Positions 25,238-34,941 of a DNA stretch of 38,487 bases are shown here, one piece after another (the first letter of the stretch is position 1; each line of letters opens with the position of its first letter). Made by a program: the position numbers and the translations under genes. Source of the stretch: Bacteroidales bacterium (GTDB lineage Bacteria; Bacteroidota; Bacteroidia; Bacteroidales; Bacteroidaceae); NCBI GenBank assembly GCA_022772475.1, contig JALEZQ010000080.1, forward strand, positions 1 through 38,487, written 5' to 3'. The notes beneath the pieces were generated by a model, which did no database searches, was not told the origin of the DNA, and was given only the letters and a program-made list of their open reading frames with translations.

Positions 25238-25321
25238 GTTTTCCCCCTGTTTTTAGCCATACCACCATTTGGATGCTTGGAATCAATGCTTGGAGAGCGC
25301 GTATGAAGAGGTGTTAAAACT

Positions 25322-25362
25322 ACGGCGCCTCCCCGCTGCCAAGGTTGGCGGGGTGGCGCCGT
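25322..25362 (-). terminator. Terminator after the GH2 gene
   Basis: ACGGCGCC (25322-25329) and GGCGCCGT (25355-25362) with further inner pairing of CCCCGC to GCGGGG. On the minus strand the hairpin is followed by AGTTTTAACAC. It lies 26 bases after the GH2 stop. Confidence 0.75.
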
Positions 25363-25388
25363 GAATATGTAGGCTGACGGGAGGTGTC

Positions 25389-28043
25389 TTACCGCTTCTC
25401 GCCGAAGTCTGTCTGTTGCTGTTCCACCTCTTTGAGTCGCCGGTTGGCATCGTCACGCTGCTGCTGTTCGGCCTTGTGGTCGGCCACGGGCATCAGGGAG
25501 GGGGCGAGGGACCGGCCCGTGGTGTGGGGGATGCGCGCTGCTTCGGTGGGCGCAAAGACCAGTGGGTGGGCGGCCGGCACGCTGTGCAGCACCATGCTGC
25601 CGCTGACGGGCATCTGCGTGCCGGGGAAGAGGACGCTGGCCGTCACCTTGATGGTGCCCGGGCGCAATGTGCTCTGGACGAGGATGGGCGCGGTGCCCCA
25701 TTTCACGGGGGCGGGGTTGGCCAGCACGTCGGCGCCGCCGAGGATGCGGCCCTCGCCTTCGATGGCAAACTGGATATAGTCGTTGTTCAACCGCTTGATA
25801 TGGCCGTTACGGTCGGCAATGGCCGCCACCACTACCACGGCATCCGAGCCGTCGGCACGCAGGGCCGTCTGCTCGTCATCTACCCAGAGCAGTATCTTTT
25901 CGGGGCGACGGGCGGGGCGTACCGTATCTGTGGCGACCACCTTGCCGTCGATCAGACCTTCGGCCAGGAGAAAGACGTCGGCAGCATTCGAGTGCTTGTC
26001 CGCCATGAAATGATAGACGTCCTTGAAGGTGATGATGGGCGAGGGGAGGCCCGCGTGGGTGGCCGGCTTGGTATAGGTGTGGGGCTTGCCACCCTTGTTG
26101 AAGGTCAGGCGCACTTCGTCGCAGTTGGAGAAGACGGTGACGTCGGCCGGCGAGAAGGGCGTCATCTCATGCGCAATGTGCACCATCGGACCGGTCTGGA
26201 ACGGGCGGTCCTCCTGCATCGTGTCGCGCTGCGCCTGGAATATGTAGTAGGCATATTTGGGCTGGCGGAACACGTCCATGATGCCGCCGTAGAAGGGATC
26301 GGGATGATAGCCACGCTGGTGGTCGAAGGCGTGCCACAGGCAACCGCCGACATGCTGGCGCGTGGTGCGGTAGAGGGCGTCGTAGGACGTATAGGTATAG
26401 GGCGGGCAGGCGTAGTGGTTCGCCTGGACGAGCATGGCGTGCTCGCCCCAGTTGCGGGCCGCACGACTGGGTGAGTTGTGTGAGCTCCAGTTGTCCACAC
26501 AGTCGCCCCACTCGCGGGTGAAGTAGGTGATGCTATCATTAGCCTGTTCTGCTGGTGCCTTTCTGCCCTGTCCAGTGGCGGGCTGGGCAAACAGAATGTT
26601 GTAATATTCGTGCCCGCGCGCCGTGGCGTCGCAGCCGCAGTAGCAATAAGGATAGGGGTATTCCTCTTCGACGATGGCCCGCGTGTTTCGGGCGAAGTCG
26701 GCCGGGTAGTAGGTCTCGTTGAGGATGGGTTCCCACATCCACAGGCAGGCATGGTTGCGGTCGCGGCGCACGAGGTGACGAATATCGCTGTAAACGCGCC
26801 GGGCGAAGATGGGGGCATTGTTCCAAAACTGCCAGCCGGGCGTGTTGTCCAGCACGAACAGACCCAGTTCGTCGCAGGCATCCATAAACGCCGGGTCTTG
26901 CGGGCAGTGGGCATTGCGGATGACCTTCAGTCCTGCGTCGCGCAGTTTTTTGGCGTCGCGCCAGTGCAGGCTGTTCGGTACGGCATTGCCCACGACGGCA
27001 AAGTCCTGATGACGGTTGACGCCGATAAGTGGGCGTCCGTAGGGTTTGCCGTTGAGCCAGAAGCCCTCTTTGCCCTTAAACTCGATGCTGCGCACGCCAA
27101 TGCGTCGCCGGTAGCCATCTACAACCTTCCCCTTGCGGTCGCGGATGCGTATGAAGAGGTTGTAGAGCTGCGGCTGTTCGGGCGACCATAGCAGGGGGCG
27201 CGACAGGCGGATACGGCTGCTGACGGTTACAGCCTCGCCGGCGGCGGACGTGAAGCGTTGCTTGGCCAGAGCCGCCCGTCGGCCGTCCGGATGTATCAGT
27301 TCAAACTCGGCCGTGCCGGCGAAACCCGCTGTGCGTTCGTTGCGCACATGCAGGCGGAGCAACACGTCGGCGGCAGCCTCGCTCACTTTGTCGTAGGCCA
27401 CGAAGAGTCCGCCGCCTGCCACGACATCCTCGTAGTTGGGGTCGGTGATGTGCAGCCTGTCGTGCGTCACCAGCCAGCAGTCGCGATAGATGCCGCCGAA
27501 GTAGGTGTAGTCGAGCATGTCCTGCGGTTTGCCCGGCGGATAGGTGGGGTCGTTGCTGTTGTCGGCCCATACGGCCAGGACGTTGTCGCCGTCCCAGTCA
27601 ATGCCGTCTGTCAGGTCGGCCACGACGGGCAGGTAGCCGCCGTAGTGCTCGGCAAGCAGTTTGCCGTTGAGATAGACCTTGCTCTTGCCCATGATAGCCT
27701 CGAAGTGGACAAAGACCTTCTTCCCTCTGAGGGAGGCTTCGGGCGTGAAGTGCTTGCGGTACCACACCTCGCCCTGATAGTTGATGCATCCGCTGGCTTC
27801 GGTGGGCAGGTAGTCGATGCCGTGCGGCAGAGAAACCACCGCCCATTGGCGGTCGTCGAAATCGGCCTTTTCGGCACCGGGCGCAGCCCCTTTGTGGAAG
27901 CGCCAGGCGGGATTCATGGAGAAGACGTCGCGGCCGCTGTCGGGCAGCCGGAAGAAGCCCGCTGTGGAAAACTCGGGCTCGTGCACTGCTCCCGTGGCCA
28001 GACCGCAGAGAAGCAGGCATAGGGAGAGGAAAAACTTTCTCAT
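25389..28043 (-). CDS. Glycoside hydrolase family 2 (beta-galactosidase-like)
   Basis: An 884-residue secreted enzyme. A signal peptide (RKFFLSLCLLLCGLATGA) precedes a sugar-binding jelly-roll domain (about 40-200: GEVWYRKHFT, YLNGKLLAEHYGGYLP, FGGIYRDCWL), an Ig-like domain (about 215-320) and the TIM barrel (about 325-600: GVNRHQD, RNAHCPQDPAFMDACDELGL). The acid/base is Glu443 (WEPILNETYYP) and the nucleophile Glu511 (YFTREWGD). C-terminal Ig-like domains follow, then a short charged Gln/Glu-rich tail (about 855-884) that looks helical. Family 2 cleaves beta-galactosides, beta-glucuronides or beta-mannosides from polysaccharides; specificity is not readable here. No SusC/SusD pair is nearby, so it is not in a typical polysaccharide utilisation locus within this window. 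Confidence 0.92.
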   Translation of the reverse strand: MRKFFLSLCLLLCGLATGAVHEPEFSTAGFFRLPDSGRDVFSMNPAWRFHKGAAPGAEKADFDDRQWAVVSLPHGIDYLPTEASGCINYQGEVWYRKHFTPEASLRGKKVFVHFEAIMGKSKVYLNGKLLAEHYGGYLPVVADLTDGIDWDGDNVLAVWADNSNDPTYPPGKPQDMLDYTYFGGIYRDCWLVTHDRLHITDPNYEDVVAGGGLFVAYDKVSEAAADVLLRLHVRNERTAGFAGTAEFELIHPDGRRAALAKQRFTSAAGEAVTVSSRIRLSRPLLWSPEQPQLYNLFIRIRDRKGKVVDGYRRRIGVRSIEFKGKEGFWLNGKPYGRPLIGVNRHQDFAVVGNAVPNSLHWRDAKKLRDAGLKVIRNAHCPQDPAFMDACDELGLFVLDNTPGWQFWNNAPIFARRVYSDIRHLVRRDRNHACLWMWEPILNETYYPADFARNTRAIVEEEYPYPYCYCGCDATARGHEYYNILFAQPATGQGRKAPAEQANDSITYFTREWGDCVDNWSSHNSPSRAARNWGEHAMLVQANHYACPPYTYTSYDALYRTTRQHVGGCLWHAFDHQRGYHPDPFYGGIMDVFRQPKYAYYIFQAQRDTMQEDRPFQTGPMVHIAHEMTPFSPADVTVFSNCDEVRLTFNKGGKPHTYTKPATHAGLPSPIITFKDVYHFMADKHSNAADVFLLAEGLIDGKVVATDTVRPARRPEKILLWVDDEQTALRADGSDAVVVVAAIADRNGHIKRLNNDYIQFAIEGEGRILGGADVLANPAPVKWGTAPILVQSTLRPGTIKVTASVLFPGTQMPVSGSMVLHSVPAAHPLVFAPTEAARIPHTTGRSLAPSLMPVADHKAEQQQRDDANRRLKEVEQQQTDFGEKR

Positions 28044-28142
28044 GATAGGATGGTTGGAGTGAATAGTTTGGTTGAAACGATTGACAGTCGTGTATGGTGG
28101 CCTTATCCGCGCGAGTAGAAATGCTCTTCTTCTAAACGATTT

Positions 28143-28184
28143 GAGGGATATGTCCTCCCCGGAGCAGGGTGGGGCATATCCCTC
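28143..28184 (-). terminator. Hairpin after secA
   Basis: Perfect arms GAGGGATATG (28143-28152) and CATATCCCTC (28175-28184), with inner CCCC/GGGG pairing. It lies 30 bases after the secA stop. The T run on the minus strand is weak (AAATCGTTT), so termination strength is uncertain. Confidence 0.6.
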
Positions 28185-28213
28185 TGTATAAGACTTATGT
28201 GCGCGGGTCAGCG

Positions 28214-31200
28214 TTATACGATGCCTCGGCCGTGGCAGTTCTTGAATTTCTTTCCGCTACCGCAGGGGCAGGGGTCGTTGCGCTGGGGCATCTTATCCTT
28301 GACGATGGGGCGCTGCACGTTCTCGCGGGTGTCGTTGGTACGGGCCTTGCGGCTGTTGTCGTCCTCCTTCACCTCGGAGCCTTCGTGCGATTCCTGATAC
28401 TTCGGCTTCTGGGGCATGGGCTCGGGAGCGGCCTCCTTGATCTCCTCCGGCTCCTGTACGGGGATGTGTCCGCGCATCAGGGTTGAGACGGTGCAGTTGT
28501 TAATCTGATCCACCATCTTCGAGAAGAGTTCGGCGCTCTCCAGTTTGAAGATGAGCAGCGGGTCTTTCTGTTCGTAGCTGGCGTTCTGTACCGACTTCTT
28601 CAGTTCGTCCAGTTCGCGCAGGTTTTCCTTCCATGCGTCGTCGATGTTGTGCAGGAGGATGGCCTTCTCAAAGTCGCGTACCACCACCTTGCTGTCCGTC
28701 TCGTAGGCTTCGCGCAGGTTGGTGCGGATGTTATAGACCAGTCGGCCGTCGGTGATGGGCACGAGAATCTTGTCGTACATTTGGCCCTGGTTCTCATAGA
28801 CCTGACGGATGACCGGCGTGGCCACTTCGGCCAGGCGGTCCGTCTTGCGGCGGAAAGCGTCCATGGCAGCCTGGAAGGCCATTTCTTCCAGCTCGTCGTG
28901 CTTCAGTCCGCTGAACTGCTGCTCGGTGAAGGGGCACTCGATGGCGAGAATCTCGAGGAAACGGTCGCGTACGTCTTTGTAGGAGTCGCCCGAGACGATG
29001 TTGACGACGCGGTCCCAAATCATGTTGGAGATGTCCATGCCGATGCGCTCGCCCATGAGTGCGTGGCGGCGCTTTTCGTAGATGACGGTACGCTGCTTGT
29101 TCATGACGTCGTCATACTCCAGCAGGCGCTTACGGATGCCAAAGTTGTTTTCCTCCACCTTCTTCTGTGCGCGCTCGATGCTGTTGTTAATCATCTTGGC
29201 CTCAATCATGTCGCCGTCCTTGAAGCCCAGACGGTCCATGATGCGGGCGATGCGCTCGGAGGCGAAGAGGCGCATGAGGTTGTCTTCGAGCGAGACGAAG
29301 AATACGCTGGAGCCCGGGTCGCCCTGACGTCCGGCACGTCCGCGCAGCTGGCGGTCAACGCGACGGCTCTCGTGACGCTCCGTACCGATGATGGCCAGAC
29401 CGCCGGCCTGCTTTACCGCGTCGGTCAACTTGATGTCCGTACCGCGGCCGGCCATGTTGGTGGCGATGGTCACGGCGCCGAGCATACGCTCCTCTTCCTT
29501 GGTGCTGCCGTCGGGCAGGGTGATGGTCACCTTGCCCGGCGTGCTCTCGCCGGCGCGGGCCACGATGTCGGCCTCGCGCTGGTGCAGTTTGGCGTTGAGC
29601 ACCTGGTGCGGGATATGGCGCATGTCGAGCATACGGCTGAGCAGTTCGCTCACATCCACGCTCGTTGTACCTACCAGACAGGGGCGTCCGGCCAGGCGCA
29701 TCTTCTCCACCTCGGCGATGACGGCGGCATACTTCTCGCGTTTGGTCTTATAGACGCGGTCGTTCATGTCCTTGCGCAGCACGGGGCGGTTGGTGGGAAT
29801 CTCGACGACGTCGAGCTTGTAGATGTTCCAAAACTCGCCCGCTTCGGTGATGGCCGTACCCGTCATACCTGCCAGCTTGTGGTACATGCGGAAGTAGTTC
29901 TGCAGGGTGATGGTGGCGAAGGTCTGCGTGGCGGCTTCCACCTTGACGTGCTCCTTGGCTTCGACGGCCTGATGCAGACCATCGCTCCAGCGGCGGCCCT
30001 CCATGATACGGCCCGTCTGTTCGTCAACAATCTTCACCTGACCGTCCAGCACGACATACTCCTCGTTGATCTGGAACATGGTGTAGGCCTTGAGCAACTG
30101 GAGGATGGTGTGTACGCGCTCGCTCTTGATGGCGTAGTCGGAGAGCAGGGCATCCTTGCGGTTGAGGCGTTCTTCATCGCTGAGGCTCTTGTCGGCCTCG
30201 AGGGCAGACAGTTCGCTGGTGATGTCGGGCAGGACGAAGAGTTGGTCGTCATTGACTTGTTCGGCCAGCCATTTGTTACCCTTGTCCGTCAGGTCGCACG
30301 AGCGCAACTTCTCATCTACGACGAAGTAGAGCGGGTCGGTGGCTTCGGGCATGCGGCGGTTGTTGTTCTCCATATATATGGCCTCCGTCTTGAGCATGCC
30401 GCTCTTGATGCCCTGTTCAGACAGGTACTTGATGAGCGCCGTGTTCTTGGGCAGGGCCTTGTGGCTGCGGAACAGTTGGAGGAAGCCTTCCTCCTCTTTT
30501 TTCTTATCGCCCGAGCTGATGAGGCCCTTAGCCTCGGCCAGATACTGCGTGGCCAGTTTGCGCTGTACGCCGACGAGGCGCTCCACCAGCGGCTGGTACT
30601 GCTCGAACAACTGGTCGTCGCCTTTGGGCACGGGGCCGGAGATGATGAGCGGCGTGCGGGCGTCGTCAATCAGCACCGAGTCCACCTCATCGACGATGGC
30701 GTAGTTGTGCTTGCGCTGTACCAGTTCGGCGGGGTTCATGGCCATGTTGTCGCGCAGGTAGTCGAAGCCAAACTCGTTGTTCGTACCGAAGGTGATGTCG
30801 GCGCGGTAGGCGCGGCGGCGTGCTTCGGAGTTGGGCTGGTGCTTGTCGATGCAGTCCACGCTCAAGCCGTGGAACATATAGAGCGGTCCCATCCATTCCG
30901 AGTCGCGCTTGGCCAGGTAGTCGTTCACCGTGACGACGTGTACGCCGTTGCCCGTCAGGGCGTTGAGATAGACGGGCAGGGTGGCGACGAGCGTCTTACC
31001 TTCACCCGTGGCCATCTCGGAGATTTTGCCTTGGTGCAGCACGGTACCGCCGAACAGCTGTACGTCATAGTGCACCATGTTCCACGTCATCTCATTGCCG
31101 CCGGCCACCCAGTGGTTCTGCCAAATGGCCTTGTCGCCCTCGATGTGTACGAAGTCGTGCGTGGCAGCCAGTTCGCGGTCGAAGTCGGTCGCCGTCACCT

Positions 31201-31585
31201 CGATGGTTTCGTTTTCGCTGAAGCGGCGTGCCGTGTCCTTGACGATGGCGAAGGCTACGGGCAGAATCTCGTCCAGGGCCTTCTCGAAGCGGTCGAGCAC
31301 TTCGTTCTCCAGTTTGTCTATCTGGTTGAAGATGACCACGCGGTCTTCGATGGGCGTCTCTTCCACCTTGGCCTTGAGGGCTGTGATTTTCTCCTTGAGG
31401 TCATCGGCCGAGGTCTGCACCTTCTGCTGCAGTTCCTTCGTCTTGGCGCGGAGTTCGTCGTTGGTCAGTTTGTTGATTTCGGGATAGGCCGCCAACACCT
31501 GCTCCACGATGGGCTGGATGAGTTTGCGGTCGCGTGTGGACTTGTTTCCACCGAGCAGTTTGCTCAATATAGCATTTATGTTCAT
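28214..31585 (-). CDS. secA: Preprotein translocase ATPase SecA
   Basis: An 1123-residue motor that pushes preproteins through SecYEG. Walker A is ATGEGKT at 192-198, followed by [15 protein letters not shown], the DEAD-like [20 protein letters not shown], helicase motif [41 protein letters not shown] and [20 protein letters not shown]. The C-terminus has the zinc and SecB/ribosome-binding motif [17 protein letters not shown]. Walker A is about 85-90 residues later than in E. coli SecA because of an N-terminal charged helical insertion (about 45-110), and there is extra sequence in the middle; both are usual for Bacteroidota SecA. The ATG at 31585 is the natural start. Confidence 0.98.
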   Translation of the reverse strand: MNINAILSKLLGGNKSTRDRKLIQPIVEQVLAAYPEINKLTNDELRAKTKELQQKVQTSADDLKEKITALKAKVEETPIEDRVVIFNQIDKLENEVLDRFEKALDEILPVAFAIVKDTARRFSENETIEVTATDFDRELAATHDFVHIEGDKAIWQNHWVAGGNEMTWNMVHYDVQLFGGTVLHQGKISEMATGEGKTLVATLPVYLNALTGNGVHVVTVNDYLAKRDSEWMGPLYMFHGLSVDCIDKHQPNSEARRRAYRADITFGTNNEFGFDYLRDNMAMNPAELVQRKHNYAIVDEVDSVLIDDARTPLIISGPVPKGDDQLFEQYQPLVERLVGVQRKLATQYLAEAKGLISSGDKKKEEEGFLQLFRSHKALPKNTALIKYLSEQGIKSGMLKTEAIYMENNNRRMPEATDPLYFVVDEKLRSCDLTDKGNKWLAEQVNDDQLFVLPDITSELSALEADKSLSDEERLNRKDALLSDYAIKSERVHTILQLLKAYTMFQINEEYVVLDGQVKIVDEQTGRIMEGRRWSDGLHQAVEAKEHVKVEAATQTFATITLQNYFRMYHKLAGMTGTAITEAGEFWNIYKLDVVEIPTNRPVLRKDMNDRVYKTKREKYAAVIAEVEKMRLAGRPCLVGTTSVDVSELLSRMLDMRHIPHQVLNAKLHQREADIVARAGESTPGKVTITLPDGSTKEEERMLGAVTIATNMAGRGTDIKLTDAVKQAGGLAIIGTERHESRRVDRQLRGRAGRQGDPGSSVFFVSLEDNLMRLFASERIARIMDRLGFKDGDMIEAKMINNSIERAQKKVEENNFGIRKRLLEYDDVMNKQRTVIYEKRRHALMGERIGMDISNMIWDRVVNIVSGDSYKDVRDRFLEILAIECPFTEQQFSGLKHDELEEMAFQAAMDAFRRKTDRLAEVATPVIRQVYENQGQMYDKILVPITDGRLVYNIRTNLREAYETDSKVVVRDFEKAILLHNIDDAWKENLRELDELKKSVQNASYEQKDPLLIFKLESAELFSKMVDQINNCTVSTLMRGHIPVQEPEEIKEAAPEPMPQKPKYQESHEGSEVKEDDNSRKARTNDTRENVQRPIVKDKMPQRNDPCPCGSGKKFKNCHGRGIV

Positions 31586-31697
31586 TGTAGGAAGTTTTCA
31601 GGGGATGTTAGGGGAGGGGGATAAGGTAATGTTTTGAAAACAGCCGGTCGGCATGTTTGCCGCGCTGTCGTTGGCCGCTCTTTCAGAGGAAACTCTG

Positions 31698-33317
31698 TCA
31701 GAACAGGGGCGCTGCGGCGCAGGCATTGGGTGCGCGGATGCGCATGGCTTTCGACAGCGTGGGCGCTATGCAGTCCACGGTGACGGGGGTGCCGATGGTC
31801 TGCGCCTCAATGTCGGCCCCCCAGAAGATGATGGGGTAGGGGATGTACGATTCGCGTACATAGCGGCGTTCGCCAGTCTGCGAGTTGGTGTAGTGCCAGC
31901 CCGGCGACACCTCAATCATCACGTCGCCCGAGCACTGCGGGTTATAGCCGCCCCTTATCTTGCTGATGCCGGGCGTCCATGCACCCTGTATCAGGCGTTT
32001 GGAGGTGAACACGTTCTTTACCCCCTCAAGCTGTACAAGGAAATCTTCCGTGCGTTGCAGCAGTTCGGAGAGGCTGATTTGCTTGTCGTTGATGAGCTTG
32101 TGGTTCAGGTAAAACTGTGTGCCCAGCGAGGCTTCAATATAGTTGCCTTGGCCATAGATGGCCGTGAGATACATGTTGAGCAGTGCCGATGCCCGCTGCA
32201 CGTCGAAGGTGCCTGTGGGTATGCGGTAGGTCGAGAGGTCCGTCTGGCTCTCTGTGGCATATCCTGTGGAGGTCAGGACGAACAGGGCATTGTTTCTCCC
32301 CGTTTTCCTCTCTACGGCGGTGATGACGCGCTCCAGCGCCTTGTCCAGTCGGACATAGGTGTCCTGAAGCTCCATGCTCGCCGCGTCCTCTGTTTCACCG
32401 GCGTAGATGCCGGCGTAGAAGGTTACTGCCAGATGGTCGGGCACGGCGTCGCTGCCCATGACGGTAGAGCCGACCAGCGTCTCTACCGTGGCTGCCACCT
32501 CGTCGTTGACCAGTCCGCTGGTCTTGAAGAGGGCAAAGCGGTTGTCGCCCTTGAAACGGTGAGTGAAGGGCTTTTTCATGCCGCCCGACAGGAAGTAGCT
32601 GAAGTTGCCCACCAGGTCGGACGTAGGTGTCCACTGCAGTTCGTCCGGCTGGTTGACGATGTCTGAGACACTGTTACGCACACCGGCAAACGAGGGCAGT
32701 CCGCCGTAGTAGGACGAGGTGGTCCATCGTCCCGTGTTGTCGTCTATCCATATGGCGGCATCGGCGGCGTGTCCGGCGGTGAGCACGGCGGCCTCGCGCA
32801 TGGGGGCCACGGCATAGACCATAGCCTTGCCCTGACTGGCTATCTTCAGTTCGTCGCCGATGGTCGAGACGCTGAGGTGTATGGCCGAGCTGCGGTCCGT
32901 CACGCTCTTGGTGGCGTCATCTACGCAGAATATGGGGCGCAGCGTCTTTCGGTCTATCCATCGTCGGCCTACGATGCCGTGGCTCGATGGGGCAGCGCCG
33001 GTGGCAAAAGTCGCCGCGGCCGAGGCCAGGTCGGGACAGGCCATGGGATAGTCGGCCTGCGAGTAGATACGGCCCTCGCGCAGCAGTTTCTTAAACCCCT
33101 TCTCTCCATACAGCGGCATGAAAGCGTCCAGATAGTCGGCTCGGAGCTGATCTACCAGAATGCTCACTACAAGGCGCGGTGCACCGTTGTTGCCCGTGGC
33201 CTGTGCCGCCGTTTCGCGTGGCGAGAGCACCGACAGTACGGCCCATAGCGACAGCAGCAGGCAGTAGCCATGCTGGTCGGCGGTGGGTACGGGGAGCAAT
33301 CGTTTCTTGTCGTTCAT
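31698..33317 (-). CDS. Alkaline phosphatase/phosphodiesterase-fold protein lacking canonical metal ligands
   Basis: A 539-residue secreted protein; ATG 33317 gives a signal peptide (GYCLLLSLWAVLSVL...AAQA). The fold is recognisable: RLVVSILVDQLRADYLDAF with the first metal Asp56, then YPMACPDLASAAATFATGAA and PSSHGIVGRRW. In active members the nucleophile segment reads YPTxT; here it is YPMAC, with Cys94 in the slot. The usual D...GHxxG segment is replaced by FYAGIYAGETEDAA, and the usual TADHG/TSDHG ligands by LTSTGYATES. So most metal-binding residues are missing, suggesting a pseudoenzyme or changed chemistry. It starts 34 bp after the DUF4105 gene and is probably in the same transcript. 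The upstream ATG at 33395 overlaps that gene and is not preferred. Confidence 0.82.
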   Translation of the reverse strand: MNDKKRLLPVPTADQHGYCLLLSLWAVLSVLSPRETAAQATGNNGAPRLVVSILVDQLRADYLDAFMPLYGEKGFKKLLREGRIYSQADYPMACPDLASAAATFATGAAPSSHGIVGRRWIDRKTLRPIFCVDDATKSVTDRSSAIHLSVSTIGDELKIASQGKAMVYAVAPMREAAVLTAGHAADAAIWIDDNTGRWTTSSYYGGLPSFAGVRNSVSDIVNQPDELQWTPTSDLVGNFSYFLSGGMKKPFTHRFKGDNRFALFKTSGLVNDEVAATVETLVGSTVMGSDAVPDHLAVTFYAGIYAGETEDAASMELQDTYVRLDKALERVITAVERKTGRNNALFVLTSTGYATESQTDLSTYRIPTGTFDVQRASALLNMYLTAIYGQGNYIEASLGTQFYLNHKLINDKQISLSELLQRTEDFLVQLEGVKNVFTSKRLIQGAWTPGISKIRGGYNPQCSGDVMIEVSPGWHYTNSQTGERRYVRESYIPYPIIFWGADIEAQTIGTPVTVDCIAPTLSKAMRIRAPNACAAAPLF

Positions 33318-33351
33318 GATGGGGGAGAATGATGGGGGAGTATGGTAGGGG

Positions 33352-34560
33352 TTAGGGTTTCTGTTGAAGTTGCAGGTAGCCGGCGTGCAGGGCACGGGTG
33401 GCGTAGGTGGCCATGAGCAGCCATACCTCGGCGGGGAAGCGCTGTCCGGCCAGCAGACCCGCCGCGACGGTCAGCCCCACACTTATGCCCGCCGCATATC
33501 CGAAGCCGTCGGGCCGATGGTGGCCGTTGCGCCAAATCTTCCACGGCAGGTAGAGCAGGGGTAGCGGGTTGAGCCACAGGATGAGCATGTTGCTGCCCAC
33601 CGTGGGGTGTGTGGAGAAGAGGAAGAGGAAGGCTACCGGCAGGCCGATGACGCCCTGCATCAGCAGCAGCGTGTTGTCAGCCCATCTCAGGGCGCGGCCT
33701 CGCCGCCATCCCCATACCGTCAGCGCCAGACAGAGGATGAACAGAGCGCCGGTGGCCGTCAGCGGGGTGAACCATGAAGGCTGCGCCACGTCGCCGGCTG
33801 CCGCGGTCAGTACCAGTTGCTCCCTGACCAATGGCCGTGTGGTGCCGTCCGCCCGGCGTATGCGGGCCTGTGCGGCGAAGCCCTGCGCGTAGATGGGTGA
33901 GAACAGCTGCTCGCGTACGCCAATGCTCCTGTCGGCTTCGGCGCCGATGAGCAGGTCCTGCCCGAAGCGGTTCCAGTCGGCCCGCGGTGCGGCAAATTCC
34001 GTAACAATCTGTCGGAACGTCCTTTCGGGCACTTCTGTGGGCCATGCCACCTCGCCGTCCACGCAGCGCTCCACGTCGGCTATGGCGCGCGTGGTGCAGT
34101 TGTCGTAGAAGAAGTTGTAACGGTAGGTCCAGTCGGGCTGCGTCGCCAACTGTATCAGACCGTCGTACAGGCGGTGCGCCTCGTCCTGCCTCAGGTTGAG
34201 CACCTGGGCGGTGACGCCGCGTCCATCCTCGGCATACGAGGCCACGAAGGCGGCCGTGGGTACCACCCCCAGACAGTAGTCCGTCTCGCCCTTGATGAAG
34301 CGCCAGACGAAGTGGGGCGCGCCGAAACTGAATACGCCGTAGTTGAACGTCAGGTCCGATCGCGTACGCATATTATATATACGTATGGCGGTGTGGCCGT
34401 ACAGTTCGTACACCTCGTGCCCGGGCGTGCAGGTCAGCAAACTGACCTCCAGACTGTCGCCCTCGGCCTCTGCCTTGGCATACGCCTGAATGGCCGTCAT
34501 GCTGAACATGGCGACCATCATGGTGACAATCTGTACCCATAGCGGGCGGAGAGACTTCAT
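33352..34560 (-). CDS. DUF4105 membrane protein (Lnb-like lipoprotein N-acyltransferase candidate)
   Basis: A 402-residue protein. An N-terminal membrane or signal segment (VQIVTMMVAMFSMTAIQAYA) precedes a periplasmic DUF4105 domain with CTPGHEVYELYGHTAIRIYN (His56), FNYGVFSFGAPHFVWRF and YNFFYDNCTTRAI (Cys155), a probable Cys-His catalytic pair. Five C-terminal hydrophobic segments follow from about residue 240. From memory, members of this family in Bacteroidota have been reported as the lipoprotein N-acyltransferase Lnb, which finishes lipoprotein maturation where Lnt is absent; I could not check this. The frame runs on to 34881 through a tandem repeat, but the -7 box at 34589-34582 and the signal segment fix the start at ATG 34560. 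Confidence 0.85.
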   Translation of the reverse strand: MKSLRPLWVQIVTMMVAMFSMTAIQAYAKAEAEGDSLEVSLLTCTPGHEVYELYGHTAIRIYNMRTRSDLTFNYGVFSFGAPHFVWRFIKGETDYCLGVVPTAAFVASYAEDGRGVTAQVLNLRQDEAHRLYDGLIQLATQPDWTYRYNFFYDNCTTRAIADVERCVDGEVAWPTEVPERTFRQIVTEFAAPRADWNRFGQDLLIGAEADRSIGVREQLFSPIYAQGFAAQARIRRADGTTRPLVREQLVLTAAAGDVAQPSWFTPLTATGALFILCLALTVWGWRRGRALRWADNTLLLMQGVIGLPVAFLFLFSTHPTVGSNMLILWLNPLPLLYLPWKIWRNGHHRPDGFGYAAGISVGLTVAAGLLAGQRFPAEVWLLMATYATRALHAGYLQLQQKP

Positions 34561-34581
34561 ATCTGCGTGTAAATTCGAGTG

Positions 34582-34589
34582 CAAAGATA
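34582..34589 (-). promoter_or_regulatory. -7 box for the DUF4105 gene
   Basis: The minus strand reads TATCTTTG, a full match to TAnnTTTG, 21 bases before the ATG at 34560. A CTTG lies at the -33 position with 20-bp spacing. The tandem repeat begins about 50 bp further upstream. Confidence 0.55.
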
Positions 34590-34666
34590 CGCCATACCGC
34601 TTTAACGCCCAAGCAAATCCAGTGCCAATTTCACCATCCGCCCCATTTCTGCCGCAGGCAGTGCCA

Positions 34667-34925
34667 TTCCCAAGGGCTGGGAATACGATTCCCAAGGGCT
34701 GGGAATTTGATTCCCAAGGGCTGGGAACATGATTCCCAAGGGCTGGGAATACGATTCCCAAGGGCTGGGAATTTGATTCCCAAGGGCTGGGAACATGATT
34801 CCCAAGGGCTGGGAACACGATTCCCAAGGGCTGGGAATTTGATTCCCTGCGGCTGGCACTTCGAGTACCTGCGGCTGGCACTTCGATTGCCCGCGGCCGG
34901 CAATGCGATTGCCAAGGGCTGGGTG
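34667..34925. repeat. 22-bp palindromic tandem repeat with 66-bp higher-order period
   Basis: Twelve copies start at 34667 and then every 22 bp exactly (34689, 34711, 34733, 34755, 34777, 34799, 34821, 34843, 34865, 34887, 34909). The first eight carry the core TTCCCAAGGGCTGGGAA, whose ends TTCCCA and TGGGAA are complementary; the last four are diverged (CTGCGGCTGGC and similar). The spacers between cores cycle tacga, tttga, catga, tacga, tttga, catga, cacga, tttga, so the array grew by 66-bp units of three. It lies between the DUF4105 promoter and asnB. No gene is inside it. Confidence 0.92.
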
Positions 34926-34941
34926 TCTTTTCCTGATTTCA

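Noticed and set aside
28649-31624. 991-codon plus-strand open frame opposite secA.
   Set aside because: Antisense shadow; secA is certain from its motifs and the reverse frame has no recognisable domain.
31649-31662. CGGCA-TGTT-TGCCG stem between the phosphatase-fold gene and secA, as a terminator.
   Set aside because: Only five base pairs and no adjacent T run in the needed direction.
34561-34881. A 107-residue N-terminal extension of the DUF4105 protein made of a repeated Pro/Gly/Asn-rich motif.
   Set aside because: It is translation of the 22-bp palindromic array; the signal-like segment and a full -7 box at 34589-34582 place the start at 34560.
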